In this document: piece after piece, positions 23,746 through 34,329 of the stretch
Layout: each line of letters starts with the position of its first letter
How positions within the stretch are numbered: the stretch's first letter is position 1
DNA from: Dendrocalamus latiflorus
Lineage: Eukaryota > Streptophyta > Magnoliopsida > Poales > Poaceae
Direction of reading: 5' to 3'
Length of the DNA stretch: 64,000 nucleotides
Assembly: GCA_017311315.1 (NCBI GenBank)
Contig: CM029666.1
Coordinates: 32,498,749-32,562,748, forward strand
Notes under the pieces: model-generated
What the model was told of the DNA's origin: nothing
What the model saw: the letters and a program-made list of their open reading frames with translations, nothing else
Databases searched by the model: none
Position numbers and translations under genes: made by a program

Positions 23746-24918
23746 CACTAGTATAAAATAAAAAAGCTAATACTAGACGCTTCATCACAGATAGTTAACC
23801 AAAACCGTCAGTATGTAATACAATCACAGACAGTTTTGGTTTAGAGACCGTTTATGTTGCTACCAACGCTAAAAACCGTCTGTGAAGAGGTAATATCACA
23901 GACGGTTTATAATGAAAACCGTCTGTAAAGTATCACAGATGGTTATTAATAAAAAAACCATCAGTGATATTATATCTTCACAGACGGTTTGTATTAAAAA
24001 CTGTCTGTAATATTTTGTCGCCGGCTCGATTTTGCCACCCCCTCTATTTAAACTGAAACATCGCGAAATCTCGGTTGTGCTACCCAAATGCCCTTATATA
24101 TGCCTCCCCATATGCCCCCCTCAAACACTCCAAACCGATTAGCTTGCTAGCTCCCTCCAAACCATCGATCGAAGCGCCGGCCGCCTCCCCCGATCTCCTC
24201 CGCATTGGTTGTGTGCCACGGTTCACTGCACAAGACATTCTTGTCATAAGATTGTCTTATGCAATGTCACCATCGTGATACAATGGTGGCGCTGCCACCT
24301 TCTCTCCTTCATCGGCACCTGTACTTTGTTCATCCCCCATCTGATTCCCTCCCCTTTCTTCCTTGATGCTTGGATATGATATTAAGAAATTGTTGGATGG
24401 CTAGAATTTTAGCCATATAAATCTTGATGCTCGTGGGTGCGTGTGAAAATTATTTGTTGATGTTTTGGTTCTTGCATGTGATAGGATAATCTTGTTCTCA
24501 TAAATAGACATGCTTAATTTGGTTTATCTGCATTATCTGATTGCACTATTTTATAGCGCAATTAGCAAACAACACAATCAGAGAATGTTAATGAACTGAA
24601 GGAGGTCTGTTTTTTAGATTGGGAGAAGCCTATCACAGACTGTTCTTAACAAGTGATGCAGACTATCACAGATAGTTCATAGTAAGAACCGACTGTAATA
24701 ATGTATATCACAGACGGTTTCAACTATAAACCGTCTGTGATATTAAACTAGCACAGATGGTTTGTAGTTGAAACCGTCTGTGATAGTCTGCATCACAGAC
24801 GGTTCAAAAGCCGTCTGTGATGACCTTATATCATTACTGACCTCAAAACTCATACGGCTCACGAATCGTCTGTGTTGATATTTTTGAACCATCTGTAATG
24901 ACATTTTCTGTGGTAGCA
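23746..24918. mobile_element. nonautonomous CACTA element, 1,173 bp
   Basis: Begins CACTAGTATAAAA and ends ...TTTTCTGTGGTAGCA, an imperfect inverted CACTACCACAGAAAA whose last two bases are changed. It is flanked by a 3-bp duplication TAA (23743-23745 and 24919-24921). Both ends carry many copies of the subterminal word TCACAGACGGTT in both orientations, the same family as the large CACTA at 27036-36347. There is no transposase frame. It is mobilised, if at all, by a related TnpD/TnpA source. Confidence 0.85.
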
Positions 24919-24921
24919 TAA

Positions 24922-25333
24922 AACTGGTTCGGTGAAGAATTTTAGGAGTACAAGTTTTAATCTGTTATTCTGTTAGTATGAGTTTATAGATTATTTTGTT
25001 TGGATGCAATTAAGTAAAACGAGTTTTAATTAACAGTGTTCGGTTGATATCATAATCATACCATCATCTTGGGAAGGCTAAGCAATAAGTTGTTGATTAT
25101 TCGATTACTGCGTTGAGCAATGCATGCATGAACTACAAACTAGCTCACCGGACGGCAGCTCGTTCATGGCGCTTGACATCTTGCTTGCTTATCACGAGGT
25201 CACACATCTCGTGTATGCATTTGTAACTCTTGTTCATTGGTCACCCATGTGACATGACACACTATATTTGACACGCCATGCAGCATCATGTACGCGTCCG
25301 GAAAAAAAGGGTACGCCATTGAGTTGTTAGGAA
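24922..25333. other. intergenic, nothing recognised
   Basis: AT-rich stretch between the small CACTA element and the hAT-like element. No gene, repeat or RNA was recognised. Confidence 0.5.
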
Positions 25334-25341
25334 CCTGGATA

Positions 25342-25719
25342 CGGGGCTGTAAACGCGTCGAACTTTGATCAGCATGCCTGATCTTTCAAGCTCAAGCTTC
25401 TAAAATCTTAGGCTAAATTCAAATGAGTCTGAGTTAAGATCTGAAACTAGATCAAGGTTTGAGCTCGGTTCGAATAAACTCAGTATCAGTCAATAATTCA
25501 ATATATACTAATTTTTAATAATAAGAAAAACTCGAAATAAAACCCGGCTTGAGTAAACTCGACAAGAGTTAATATGTAGTAATATTCAAGTTCAAATTGA
25601 GTTCTCACAAGCTATTCGAGCTCAGCCCGTTGAAACTTGTGAGCTCAAGATGAAACTCAAAACTCGACTTGTTTAGAGCACAAGGCTACTCGCGAGTCTC
25701 AAGCTTTTTTTAAGCCCTA
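25342..25719. mobile_element. hAT-like nonautonomous element, 378 bp
   Basis: Ends CGGGGCTGTAAACG and TTTTTTTAAGCCCTA form imperfect inverted repeats. Flanks CCTGGATA (25334-25341) and CTTGGATA (25720-25727) are a 7/8-matching 8-bp target duplication, the hAT signature. The interior consists of repeated GAGCTC/CTCGA words and has no frame. Confidence 0.7.
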
Positions 25720-25941
25720 CTTGGATATATGCAAATCTCTTTATCTGAAAAAAAACAGGACGGGGTGGTTTTTCACAAAACTCGTTTTTTTAGTTTTAGC
25801 AAAAACTAACCTTTGTTACGTTGGTTTTATCCTCTCCTCCCAAAGATGGTTTTAGGTTGTTAGGTTCTTAAACGTGTTTAACACAATCTGGTCTTGGTAA
25901 AAATATGAGATCCAAACAAGCCCTTAGTCTGCTTTAATTTA

Positions 25942-26305
25942 GGCCCTGTTTGGATCCCTTGAGCTAACAACTAGTTGCTAAACTTTAGCCTTTGAGGATC
26001 CAAACAAGAGGGCTAATGGGTGGGCTAAAGTTTAGCCAAAGCACCAACTAGTTGTTAGCCAACTAGTCCATCAAACCTAGCTAATGAGGGCTAAAGGACT
26101 AGCCGGATGGAAAAAAGACGTTGATACCCACGCCAACCCTCCCAGACCACCATGCATAGGGGTATAACAGACTTTGCACTGAGATAGTAGCACTTATTAG
26201 TCCTTGGATCCAAACAGGACTGGGCTAATCTTTAGCCAGCTAACTACTAGTCAGCTAACAACTAGTCCTAGCTAACAACTAGTCCTAGTCCATCCAAACA
26301 GGCCC
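25942..26305. mobile_element. Tourist-type MITE, family C copy 1 (364 bp)
   Basis: Starts GGCCCTGTTTGGATCC and ends CCATCCAAACAGGCCC; flanked by TTA on both sides (25939-25941, 26306-26308). The interior repeats ACTAGTTG / AACTAGTCCTAG words. It is nearly identical in sequence and length to the next element. Confidence 0.85.
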
Positions 26306-26308
26306 TTA

Positions 26309-26672
26309 GACGTTGTTTGGATCCCTTGGACTAACAACTAGTTGCTAAACTTTAGCCCTTGAGGATCCAAACAGGAGGGCTAATGGGTGGGCTAAAGTTT
26401 AGCCAAAGCCCCAACTAGTTGTTAGCCAACTAGTCCATCAAACCCAGCTAATAAGGGCTAAAGGACCAGCCGGATGGAAAAAAGATGTTGATACCCATGC
26501 CAACCCTCCCAGACCACCATGCATAAGGGTATAACAGACTTTGCACTGAGATAATAGCACTTATTAGTCCTTGGATCCAAACAGGACTAGGCTAATCTTT
26601 AGCCAGCTAACTACTAGTCAGCTAACAACTAGTCCTAGCTAACAACTAGTCCTAGTCCATCCAAACAGGGCC
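26309..26672. mobile_element. Tourist-type MITE, family C copy 2 (364 bp)
   Basis: Begins GACGTTGTTTGGATCC and ends CCATCCAAACAGGGCC; flanked by TTA (26306-26308 shared with copy 1, and 26673-26675). About 97% similar to copy 1 by eye. The first bases GACGTT are diverged from GGCCCTG. Confidence 0.85.
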
Positions 26673-27049
26673 TTATTTTTGTTGTTAGGTTCTTAAACGT
26701 ATTTAGCACAATCTCGTTTTGATAAAACATGAGATCCAAACAAGTCCTTAGTCTGCTTTGATTTATTTTTTCTTATCTGAAACTTTTACTCTGCTTTGGT
26801 CTGTGCTTTTCTCTTCTCTTTCGTATCTTCTGAAGGGAGAATAATGTGAAAAGTGAAAAAAGAATAACGCATATTGATCACATATATGTGCTGCTGCTTA
26901 TTACAAAGGAATACGAAAATCGCTCAGTATTTGCTGACAAATGCATCAGTGCGATCCTGCAGTGGTGCTCCTACAGTCAAGAGAAATTAAACTCCTGTCT
27001 TTTGGACCAGACAAAACTCCTCCCTTGGCAGTCACCACTACTACAGAAA

Positions 27050-27433
27050 GGGCCTGTTTGGGAGAGCTCCACACTGAAAACGTGTATCTGGAGCAGCAAC
27101 TCCACCATGGAGCAGCTCCACCGTGGATCTGAGATCCCACCATGGAGTGTTTGGCTTGTACAGCAACTCCAGATCCACGAAATTGAGGTTTTGGTGGGAA
27201 TGGCCACTTTTGGTGGGATAGGGTGTGTAACTAGTGGCATTGGTGGGTAATTACCACCCAACTCCACGGTGGAGCACCCCTTGAGGAGCTCCATGAAATC
27301 CATGGATCTGGCCCTCAGATCCAGGATTTTGGTGGATCCAGATTTCGCGGAGCTGGAGCGTTTGGGTAAAATTTCGTAGAGTGAAGCTGTTTTTCGTGGA
27401 TCTGGAGCTAGTGGAGCTCTCCCAAATAGGCTC
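27050..27433. mobile_element. MITE inserted in the CACTA left end (384 bp)
   Basis: Inverted ends GGGCCTGTTTGGGAGAGCTCCA and TGGAGCTCTCCCAAATAGGCTC; flanked by AAA on both sides (27047-27049, 27434-27436). The interior is full of GGAGCTCCA / GATCCA words. It sits 14 bp inside the CACTA terminus, so it separates that terminus from the subterminal repeats. Confidence 0.8.
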
Positions 27434-27984
27434 AAAGTCTAATACTAGTGTCAAACCGTCTGTGACCGACACTAACACAGACGGTTGTAATTTGGACACC
27501 ATCTGTGTTGATGGCGTTAGAGAAAACGAGTATCACAGACGGTTATTACCGATGAACCGTCTCTAATATTCCAGTATCATAGACGGTTTTTATTTAAAAT
27601 CGTCTGTGATAATATGGAATTATCACAGACGGTTTTTTATTAACTAGTCAAATGCCCGTGCGTTGCTACGAAAATACATTTTGTACCAAATAATTCCTAT
27701 ATTGTGTGAAGCATGCATAGCTAAAGCTTTGTAAATTGGAAAGTCTTGAAGCTCTCATGATATCTGCAGGGTAAGTGTACATTGAAGCTTTCTAGATGAG
27801 CAACAATACAAAGTGCTCATGCGATACTATTGAATCCAAAAATGCAAATCCATAGATGTTTCTTAGAGTAATTTATAACTACCAAAATAGTTTGTTATTA
27901 TTGCAGTTAGCATATGGGAATATGGGATGCATACATCAAACCACGTCTCCCACTGATGCATTCACATAAATGGATGAACATATG

Positions 27985-28110
27985 AAAAATCTAAATCAGA
28001 TTAATGTAGAGGGAAGCCATTCAATCCCTGAAGTTGTATTCTACATCAAGGCTCTCAAGGGATTTGGCCACCTGGACAACAACTGATGCATCCCCGATTT
28101 GACCTGCATA
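27985..28110 (-). pseudogene. captured exon of unknown gene
   Basis: Minus strand reads FAYAGQIGDASVVVQVAKSLESLD, then VEYNFRD and a stop. An acceptor-like TATGCAG precedes GTCAAATCG. I do not recognise the parent gene. Like the neighbouring exons it lies in the Helitron and on the same strand, as expected for captured gene pieces read in one direction. Confidence 0.3.
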
Positions 28111-28609
28111 GGCAAAGCATCAGCTCACCTTAGAAGCTTAGTTGCTCCTCAAAGCAAAGTAGTATGTAAGCATCAAAAGAGAATGCACAAAAATGGCAGC
28201 ATTGGCATGCCGCATTCTTGTATGCACATATATAAAAAGGTGTTCAAATGTGCACATACCTAATAGCAGTCTACAGCCATGACATAAGAGAATCGCTATG
28301 TTAGTGCACCCAAAAATTTCGTAACATGAACCCATCACTGATCACCTTCTTGATGTGCCAGTCCACCAAGATGATACTTATGTATATATCTTTTCTACTC
28401 CTGAGAGTAGTTACATCATTATTTTCTTTTATATGTATCAAGCGAAACAATCAAGCTATCACTTTACAGCAGCATAATACCTAATTCCAGTTCTGAGAAG
28501 CAATTATTTAATGAAAACCAGTAGCGGTTACTCAAGATATGAACAAAATGCTAAGCTGCCTTAAAATACCTTCTATTGTGCTTCATGTCCTTTCTTATCT
28601 TGCTGCCAG

Positions 28610-28757
28610 ATTTCTAGTTGCCAGTATTACTTGCAGAGGTTTTAACAAGTTCCCTTGTGCCACTGAAACTACCATAACGTTCACCTGAACTGTAGCTGCT
28701 ACCAAAAGAGGCTGAACTTGATTTGTATGTTATCCCTGTTAATGTAGTCCCAACGTA
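28610..28757 (-). pseudogene. captured exon, possibly from an epsin-like gene
   Basis: Minus strand reads RYVGTTLTGITYKSSSAS, then FGSSYSSGERYGSFSGTRE, until a stop after ASNTGN. The Ser/Gly/Tyr-rich wording after a RDKY-type lead recalls the linker that follows the ENTH domain of plant clathrin-interacting epsins, but the assignment is from memory and weak. No complete gene is present. Confidence 0.35.
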
Positions 28758-31519
28758 CCTTCAGCGAAAACAAATATATGTTAAAGTTAAGGCCACAGAA
28801 CATGTATACACAACTAAACAGGTTAGAACACTCAAACTCCTTAGTACCTCGACAATTCCTCAGATGAAGGGAACATTCCTAGTGGGCAGGGGAAATGCAG
28901 CGAATCTAGGGACCTAACGCACGAACAGCCCACAAAAACTAATGGAATTGGGGCAAATTCAAGAGGTGAACCTAGCATCGCAGCAGCCCAGATCCACCGA
29001 TAAAAGCATGCACCCACGCACCGCGTATGCTGACATCAGTCAATGTGGACCGTTCAGCTCTTCTGGCTTGTTCACAGAAGCACAAACAGTGCAGGAGGGT
29101 TAGGATAAACCAGGAATCCTTTTGTAGGAAAACAAAAGGAAATACTGTCATCCGGACAGTACTCCAATAAAAAACATGTTAACAAATACTATCATGCTGA
29201 AACTAACATAACTGCATCCTATAAACTTTAGACTTTTAGTAGTCGTAATTCACTTGAATGGAAATACGATGTATCATTGAAACCTTGCAACTTTTGGTAT
29301 AATGTCCTTATAAGAGAGCTAATAAAACTTGCAAAACTAACTAATACTATCATGCAGCCACTCGACTCCCATCAGTCACCAGTTAACAAGTACTCTTGAC
29401 ACTGAAACAGGCACAACTACATCCTACTCAAACAATATATTAGCGACACGATGCAATGGCAGCCTTACTCAAATGGTGTATCATCGATACCTCACAATCA
29501 CAACATTCACATAGAAGCTACTGCAATCACTATCGCATAATGTTCGAGGGATACATATGTAGGTACAAGACACAACACTTGTTAAAACTGAATCATCAAA
29601 TGGGAATAATAGATGGAAGGCAGGATTTGAGGCCACACACCTGAGACCTTGTCCTCCCACCAGTAGATGAACCTAAGGTTGGCCCCCTGCTTGTCCATCT
29701 TGTAGAGCTGGTACCAGTGCTCCGCCACCTCCTGTAACACCCCATTTTCAAAACCTGGCTTATTGTAAAATTCCAAGGCCGCCGGCGACGCCGTTCTTCA
29801 CCAACCCCCGGCATCGGAGCCGCTCGGTGAACCACCGCACCGCAGGAGGATTAAGCGCGCCCAGAGCACCACCGGACCACCCCAAGCCTGACCCTCACCT
29901 CGCCGGACCCCGCCGCCCTCTCCAGCGAGCCGCCGCCGTCTTCGTCCTCGCCGCCGAGCCCGCTCTCGCCGCCGGACCGCCCTGCTCCACCTCAGCCCCG
30001 ACCGGCGCTTTAGGTGAGTTCGCGGAGGTCTGTAGACGCTCCACCCCCGAGGAATTGAGCCCCCACCAACCGAGCCGCCGGCGCCCGCTTCCCCTGTCCC
30101 CGCCGTCGCCCTACCCGCTCGCCGCCGGTCACCGGGCCAAGTCCGGCCGATTCCTCCCTCCCTGCGGTGCGCACGAGGTTGTGGAGCCCGTTTTGGCCAA
30201 CATCGTCGCACCGCCGTGACCTCCCCGCCGCCGGCCGGCTCCGCCGCCCTCACGGCCGGACCACACAGCAGCCAAGCAGAGTGCCAGTGAAGTTAATGGG
30301 CTGAGTAACCACCTGTCCTAAGCACCCACTAACCACGAATTAATTATATTAATGATGGCCCCAACTGTCAGCTATATGATTTTCCCGAATCTAAAACTTT
30401 GAAGCACCATAACTTATTATCCATAACTCCGAATTGGACAAAACCAACTTCTAAATTTTTTTAAAATCAAGACATGTCTAATGGTTCTAGTTTGGTTCAA
30501 TTTCGAGTTCGTTTGAGTTGTTTTATTTTATTTGGTTCTTACTCGACTCTCATTTTCTCGTGTTACTTTTTCCGGTTTCTCCCATCCGAGTAGAGTTCGA
30601 CGACGCGAACGAGACCCCGCTTGAAGCAGCGCAAGACCCCCAAGATTTCGATCCAGGTGAGTCAATACTTTAATCATTTTGCGCCTACATTTTATGTGAA
30701 ACTATGTTCGTTTAAACTATGAAAATTTGCATGCGTTATTTTATGTGCTAAAAGTATGTAAGTCTTAAGGTAGATAACAACCTTATGTCCACCTAATAAT
30801 ATAATACACCACCAGTAACATTTGAACTCCCATGATCATTTGTCGCCCTAGATGTAAACACTAGATATGGTAGTTATACGTTTTATTATTGCCATGCTAA
30901 AATTTGTCAAGACCAGGGTTCTAGTAACCCTGATAATCACTCTTTAATCATGAACACTAGATTTGAGACAGTCATGGGATGTACATGGTTGAACAATTAT
31001 GTTGATTTATGTTATGCTTCTTAAAACCCTAAAAATCTGCTGAACCTGTTTGGGCAGATGGTAAGAATGGCGGGTGTGGATGTAACACAAGGAATGTGGA
31101 ATGAACCGCCCAGACAACCTAAGGACTTAATCCTGTGTGGACCCTCCGTGTATAACAGTACAACCACAAGCTGGCATATTGTAGGCTGGGCTAAATAATT
31201 TACTGAACTCTCTAGTCATTTCACGGAGAACGTGTGTAGGTGGGTAATGAAAGCCCCACTTGGAATGGGACACCGGATGTAGGTGACGTTGCCTAGGATA
31301 GCGTATGTGGAGAGTGGAGTCCGACTGCGCTAACCTATGGTGGACATCCCGCACAACCTATGGACGTAACCCCATAGGAGTGATATGCTAGAGTGTGAAG
31401 TATTGTAAAGGCCTCGTGATATTTTCTCGATCTGCATGTCAAAGGAATCATGTAGAACCATCGGGACGATTATCTCTTGTGGGTAAAGATGTACAGTCTC
31501 TGCAGAGTACATACACAAA

Positions 31520-31531
31520 CTATTCGAATAG
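31520..31531. promoter_or_regulatory. conserved LTR palindrome CTATTCGAATAG, copy 2
   Basis: A perfect palindrome. Left context is GTACAGTCTCTGCAGAGTAC, right context is TCGTGCCCACGGTCAAGG. The same block occurs in the LTRs at 12289 and 40994. Confidence 0.6.
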
Positions 31532-31720
31532 TCGTGCCCACGGTCAAGGGCAGACATGGAAATCTTCCTCGAGTTAGTTCTATTTCAAAATATTTGGAAG
31601 TTGGGTATAAAAATTGCTAGGTGGATGTAGCCTAAATTTTGGTAAAACTATCCTGGAGGGATGTACTCCAGTGTTGGTATTAAGGTGGAAGTAACCTGTT
31701 GTGCAAAAATGTTAGGCATT

Positions 31721-31784
31721 GGTGGATGTAACCATAAAATATGGTGGATGTAACCATAAAATATGGTGGATGTAACCATAAAAT
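31721..31784 (+). repeat. 22-bp tandem repeat, three copies
   Basis: The unit GGTGGATGTAACCATAAAAT(A/T)T is repeated three times, starting at 31721, 31743 and 31765, within the solo LTR. Confidence 0.9.
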
Positions 31785-33039
31785 TTGGAATTGGAAACTA
31801 CTCCGTTTATTGTACACTTTCATTATTTAAATCATAAGTTCTTGAAAAATGCTAGGTCATAGAAATTTTAAATTATGGTAATTCCAAATGTCGCTTTATG
31901 CAAATAAAAGAACCCGAGCCACCCTTGAATAGCCTTGCATCTATAATTATATGCATTCTGTGTGTTGGCTCGCGGAGCACGGTTGTTTGTGCTCAATCTC
32001 GCTCTTAACCGCCCTTTCAGAAGATGTGAATCAAGAGCACTACGCCTACCATGAGGATCAGGATGCCGAAGGCAATGAAGATGGTGGCTACTAGATTAGG
32101 CCTCGGTAGTCTTGCCTCTCGCCTCAGTCCAGTTGACCAGGCTAGTTTTGGCGGGTGCCTTCGTTATTAGTCAGGTCCCTGGTTAATAGCGTTGGTACTC
32201 GGGTTATCCCAGTCGCTTGGCTGTGGCGAGTTGTGCCCCCTACGCTATGTACGCTTCCGCTTTCGCTCTTTATGTATTTTCAGACATTTGGCCTGACGGC
32301 TCTATTGTAACCCTGACCCGACGTGGTCTATTTGAACTCTAGTATTGTAATGTATGAATTTATCGTGTATGAAATGATGCAGCATTGTATCTGTGAGCAT
32401 TATCTACTGATCCAAGGAGTAATGCAGTGTTTCACAGAGGATTCCAGGTTAGTAAACTTGGGGTCCGACACCTCCGATCCGAAGACGGCGCCTCAGAGCG
32501 CTCCGAACCCGGTAGCCAGCACGACGCCTACAGGAAGTCAGCCATGACATCTCCATAAACAACAGCTACAGCAAGCAGCAACGCAGGCCGCAAGGGCGCG
32601 ATTCGTCGTACGTACCGTGCGGGCTCTTTGAGTACTTGAAGGTGACACTGCCGAGGTGCGCGCCGCCGACGAGGGCCCCGCCGAGCGCGAAGTTCCTGGA
32701 CTCCCTGAGGGCCTTGAGCTGCGGGCGGAAGCGAATCGGGAAGATGGCATTTCTCGTTAGTTTGAGACTTAGAGGGTGGGCAGGAATGAAGCAGACGGTG
32801 AGCGGCAGGAATGATCGGGCCGGGGGAAGGATGGGAGAGGAGACCTGCGGGCCGTAGACGGGGTCGGAGGTGATGAACTCGTCGATGTCGGCGTCAGACC
32901 ACCTGGGGAGGGGCTGGTGGCGGCTGTAGACCTTCTTGAAGTAGTTGAGGAAGGCGAAGTTGCGCGCCCAATGCTGCTTCACGGCATCGAGATGCTCGCC
33001 AATCCCCGTCGCCGCCGCCTCGCTCGGTTCGGTCGGTCA

Positions 33040-33720
33040 CTGGGGAGGAGGCGGCGGCGGAGCAGAGGAGCGTGGGAGGCGGCAGCGGTAGTGCGGAGTG
33101 GGGAGGAGGCGAGGTGGAGCGGAGATGGGCGGTTCGGGATGGAGGAGCAATGGTGCCGATCGGATTGGAACGATATGAGTGAGTGGAGAACGGGCGGAGA
33201 ACGTGGGAGAGAATCGGTGGGGAGGAGGCCCACATGTCGGCGCAGAGCGTCTATGAGGAGGCACAGTGTATGTGAGGAGGGATCGGAGAGAACGGATTGA
33301 CTGCCAACGGCGGAGTGGAGGAGCAGGGGAGGAGGCGGCGGAGCGGAGGAGTGGGGAGAGGAGGAGGAGGCGGCGCCGCGGGGTGGGAGGGAGGGAAGGA
33401 GGCAGCGGCGGCGCGGAGTGGGGAGGAGGAGGCGAGGGCAGAGCGGGGGAGGAGGCGGCGGTGGAGCGGAGGGGTGGGGCGAGGAGGAGGCGGCGGCACA
33501 GCAGAGGATTAGGGGGAGGAGGCGAGGGGTGGAGCGGAGGAGTGGGGGGAGGAGGAGGCAGCGGTGCGGAGGGGTGGGGGGAGGAGGTGGCGGCGCGGGG
33601 TGGGAGGGAGGGGAGGAGGCGGCGGCACATGGGGAGGAGGAGGCCGGGAGACGCGGAGAACGGGTGAGACGGGGGCGTGTGGGGAGGAGGAGGCTGGGAG
33701 ATACGGAGAACGGGGGAGAA
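33040..33720. repeat. purine-rich (GGA/GGC)n low-complexity tract
   Basis: About 680 bp in which the plus strand is largely GGAGGAGGCGGCG-type sequence and pyrimidines are rare. It lies directly upstream (in transcription sense) of the SDH6-like exon 1, inside the Helitron. Many overlapping Arg/Gly- or Pro/Ser-rich frames arise from it, and none looks like a gene. It has strong potential for G-quadruplex or triplex structure. Confidence 0.85.
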
Positions 33721-34329
33721 TATAACGCAGGTGGTTTTTTTTATCGGGCTGACGCTGATTTTTTTAGAAGGGAGGCCGCACCAACCACCAACTCCTTCTT
33801 TTTAAGGAGTAGAGAAAACCGTCTGTGATAATCTTGCTACATATTTATTGCGCCGCTCAGAACCGCATCTATCTTCATTTCGATCCAGATCTAGCCGGTG
33901 CTGCACTCTTACGCTCAGGAGGCAAGCTAGGCGATTTTAGGCCAATTAATTTGGTGGGAGGAGGCAGAGATTGAGCTTTGAAGATTCATACATTCCTGGT
34001 TGCTCTAGATATGGTTAGTAATGAAATTTATTTTTCTTTGCATTACAATTTAGATCTAAGTTTAGGTGGGTGTTATTGAAGATGGTTTGCATCTACTTGA
34101 CCATACATGATCAGTTCCTGTCATGTGGGATGCCAAATTTGTCAAAATTGTTGGTTATATACATTTAGCGATCGCTGGGGAAATAGTTGTTGTGTTTATA
34201 ATATAAATTAAGTTAGCAAAGCCTCAATGCATGTGGTATATATGTAGTAATAATTAATTAATTTAATTTTTAATACTAAGTTGTTATATATGTGCATAAT
34301 ATAGGACTGAAGCTGGATGTATACTGCAA

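Larger units (their letters stand above)
29733..32470 (+). mobile_element. 2,738-bp solo LTR, Tekay-like, CCTCC target duplication
   Basis: Starts TGTAACACCCC and ends GGGTCCGACA; flanked by the 5-bp duplication CCTCC (29728-29732 and 32471-32475). No internal gag or pol is present. It includes a GC-rich first section (29770-30250) whose proline/alanine-rich frame on the plus strand and counterpart on the minus strand are probably non-coding, three 22-bp repeats (31721-31784), the palindrome block at 31520 and a GCTCGCGGAGCACGG block near 31970. The organisation parallels the insertion at 10700-16025. It sits exactly inside exon 3 of the SDH6-like copy. Confidence 0.88.
29648..33003 (-). pseudogene. 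SDH6: Helitron-borne copy of succinate dehydrogenase subunit 6-like gene
   Basis: Three spliced exons on the minus strand. Exon 1 (33003-32845) encodes GEHLDAVKQHWARNFAFL...PLPRW-SDADIDEFI-SDPVYGPQ, with donor CAG/GT. Exon 2 (32718-32616) encodes LKALRESRNFALGGALVGG...KYSKSPHG. Exon 3 (32527-32471 plus 29732-29648) encodes VVLATGFGAL*GAVFGSE...VAEHWYQLYKMDK...FIYWWEDK. The pattern (HW..NF, PLP.WS..D.DEFI.SDP, YS.SPHG, E.A.H..QLY..D, WWE.K) fits the plant-specific mitochondrial complex II subunit SDH6, recalled from the Arabidopsis family. Lesions: the likely start codon is ATT (33003-33001) instead of ATG, TGA replaces a codon in exon 3, and a 2.7-kb solo LTR splits exon 3. The identification is moderately sure; the decay is certain. 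Confidence 0.6.
27644..33815 (-). mobile_element. Helitron, 6.17 kb, carrying host gene exons
   Basis: On the minus strand the element starts TCTCTACTCCTT at 33815 and ends CGTAGCAACGCACGGGCA...CTAG at 27644. The 3' end fits the maize-type Helitron terminal consensus (CGTNRYAANGCACGKGYA then CTAG), and the 5' end is one base off TCTMTAYTAMY. It is bounded on both sides by halves of a CACTA subterminal hairpin (CAGACGGTTT / AAAAAACCGTCTG), which marks a clean insertion without target duplication. It contains an SDH6-like gene copy (33003-29648), a possible epsin-like exon (about 28610-28757), another spliced-looking fragment (about 27985-28110) and a nested 2.7-kb solo LTR. No Rep/helicase frame is present, so it is a nonautonomous, gene-bearing Helitron. 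Confidence 0.85.

Noticed and set aside
29798..30253. Pro/Ala-rich and Arg/Gly-rich frames on opposite strands
   Set aside because: Lie in the GC-rich first part of the solo LTR; equivalent GC-rich parts occur in the other LTRs with no shared protein sequence.
32917..33828. Several overlapping Arg/Gly- or Pro/Ser-rich frames of 80-200 codons
   Set aside because: They come from the purine-rich low-complexity tract; no domain, no codon bias, and open in many frames at once.
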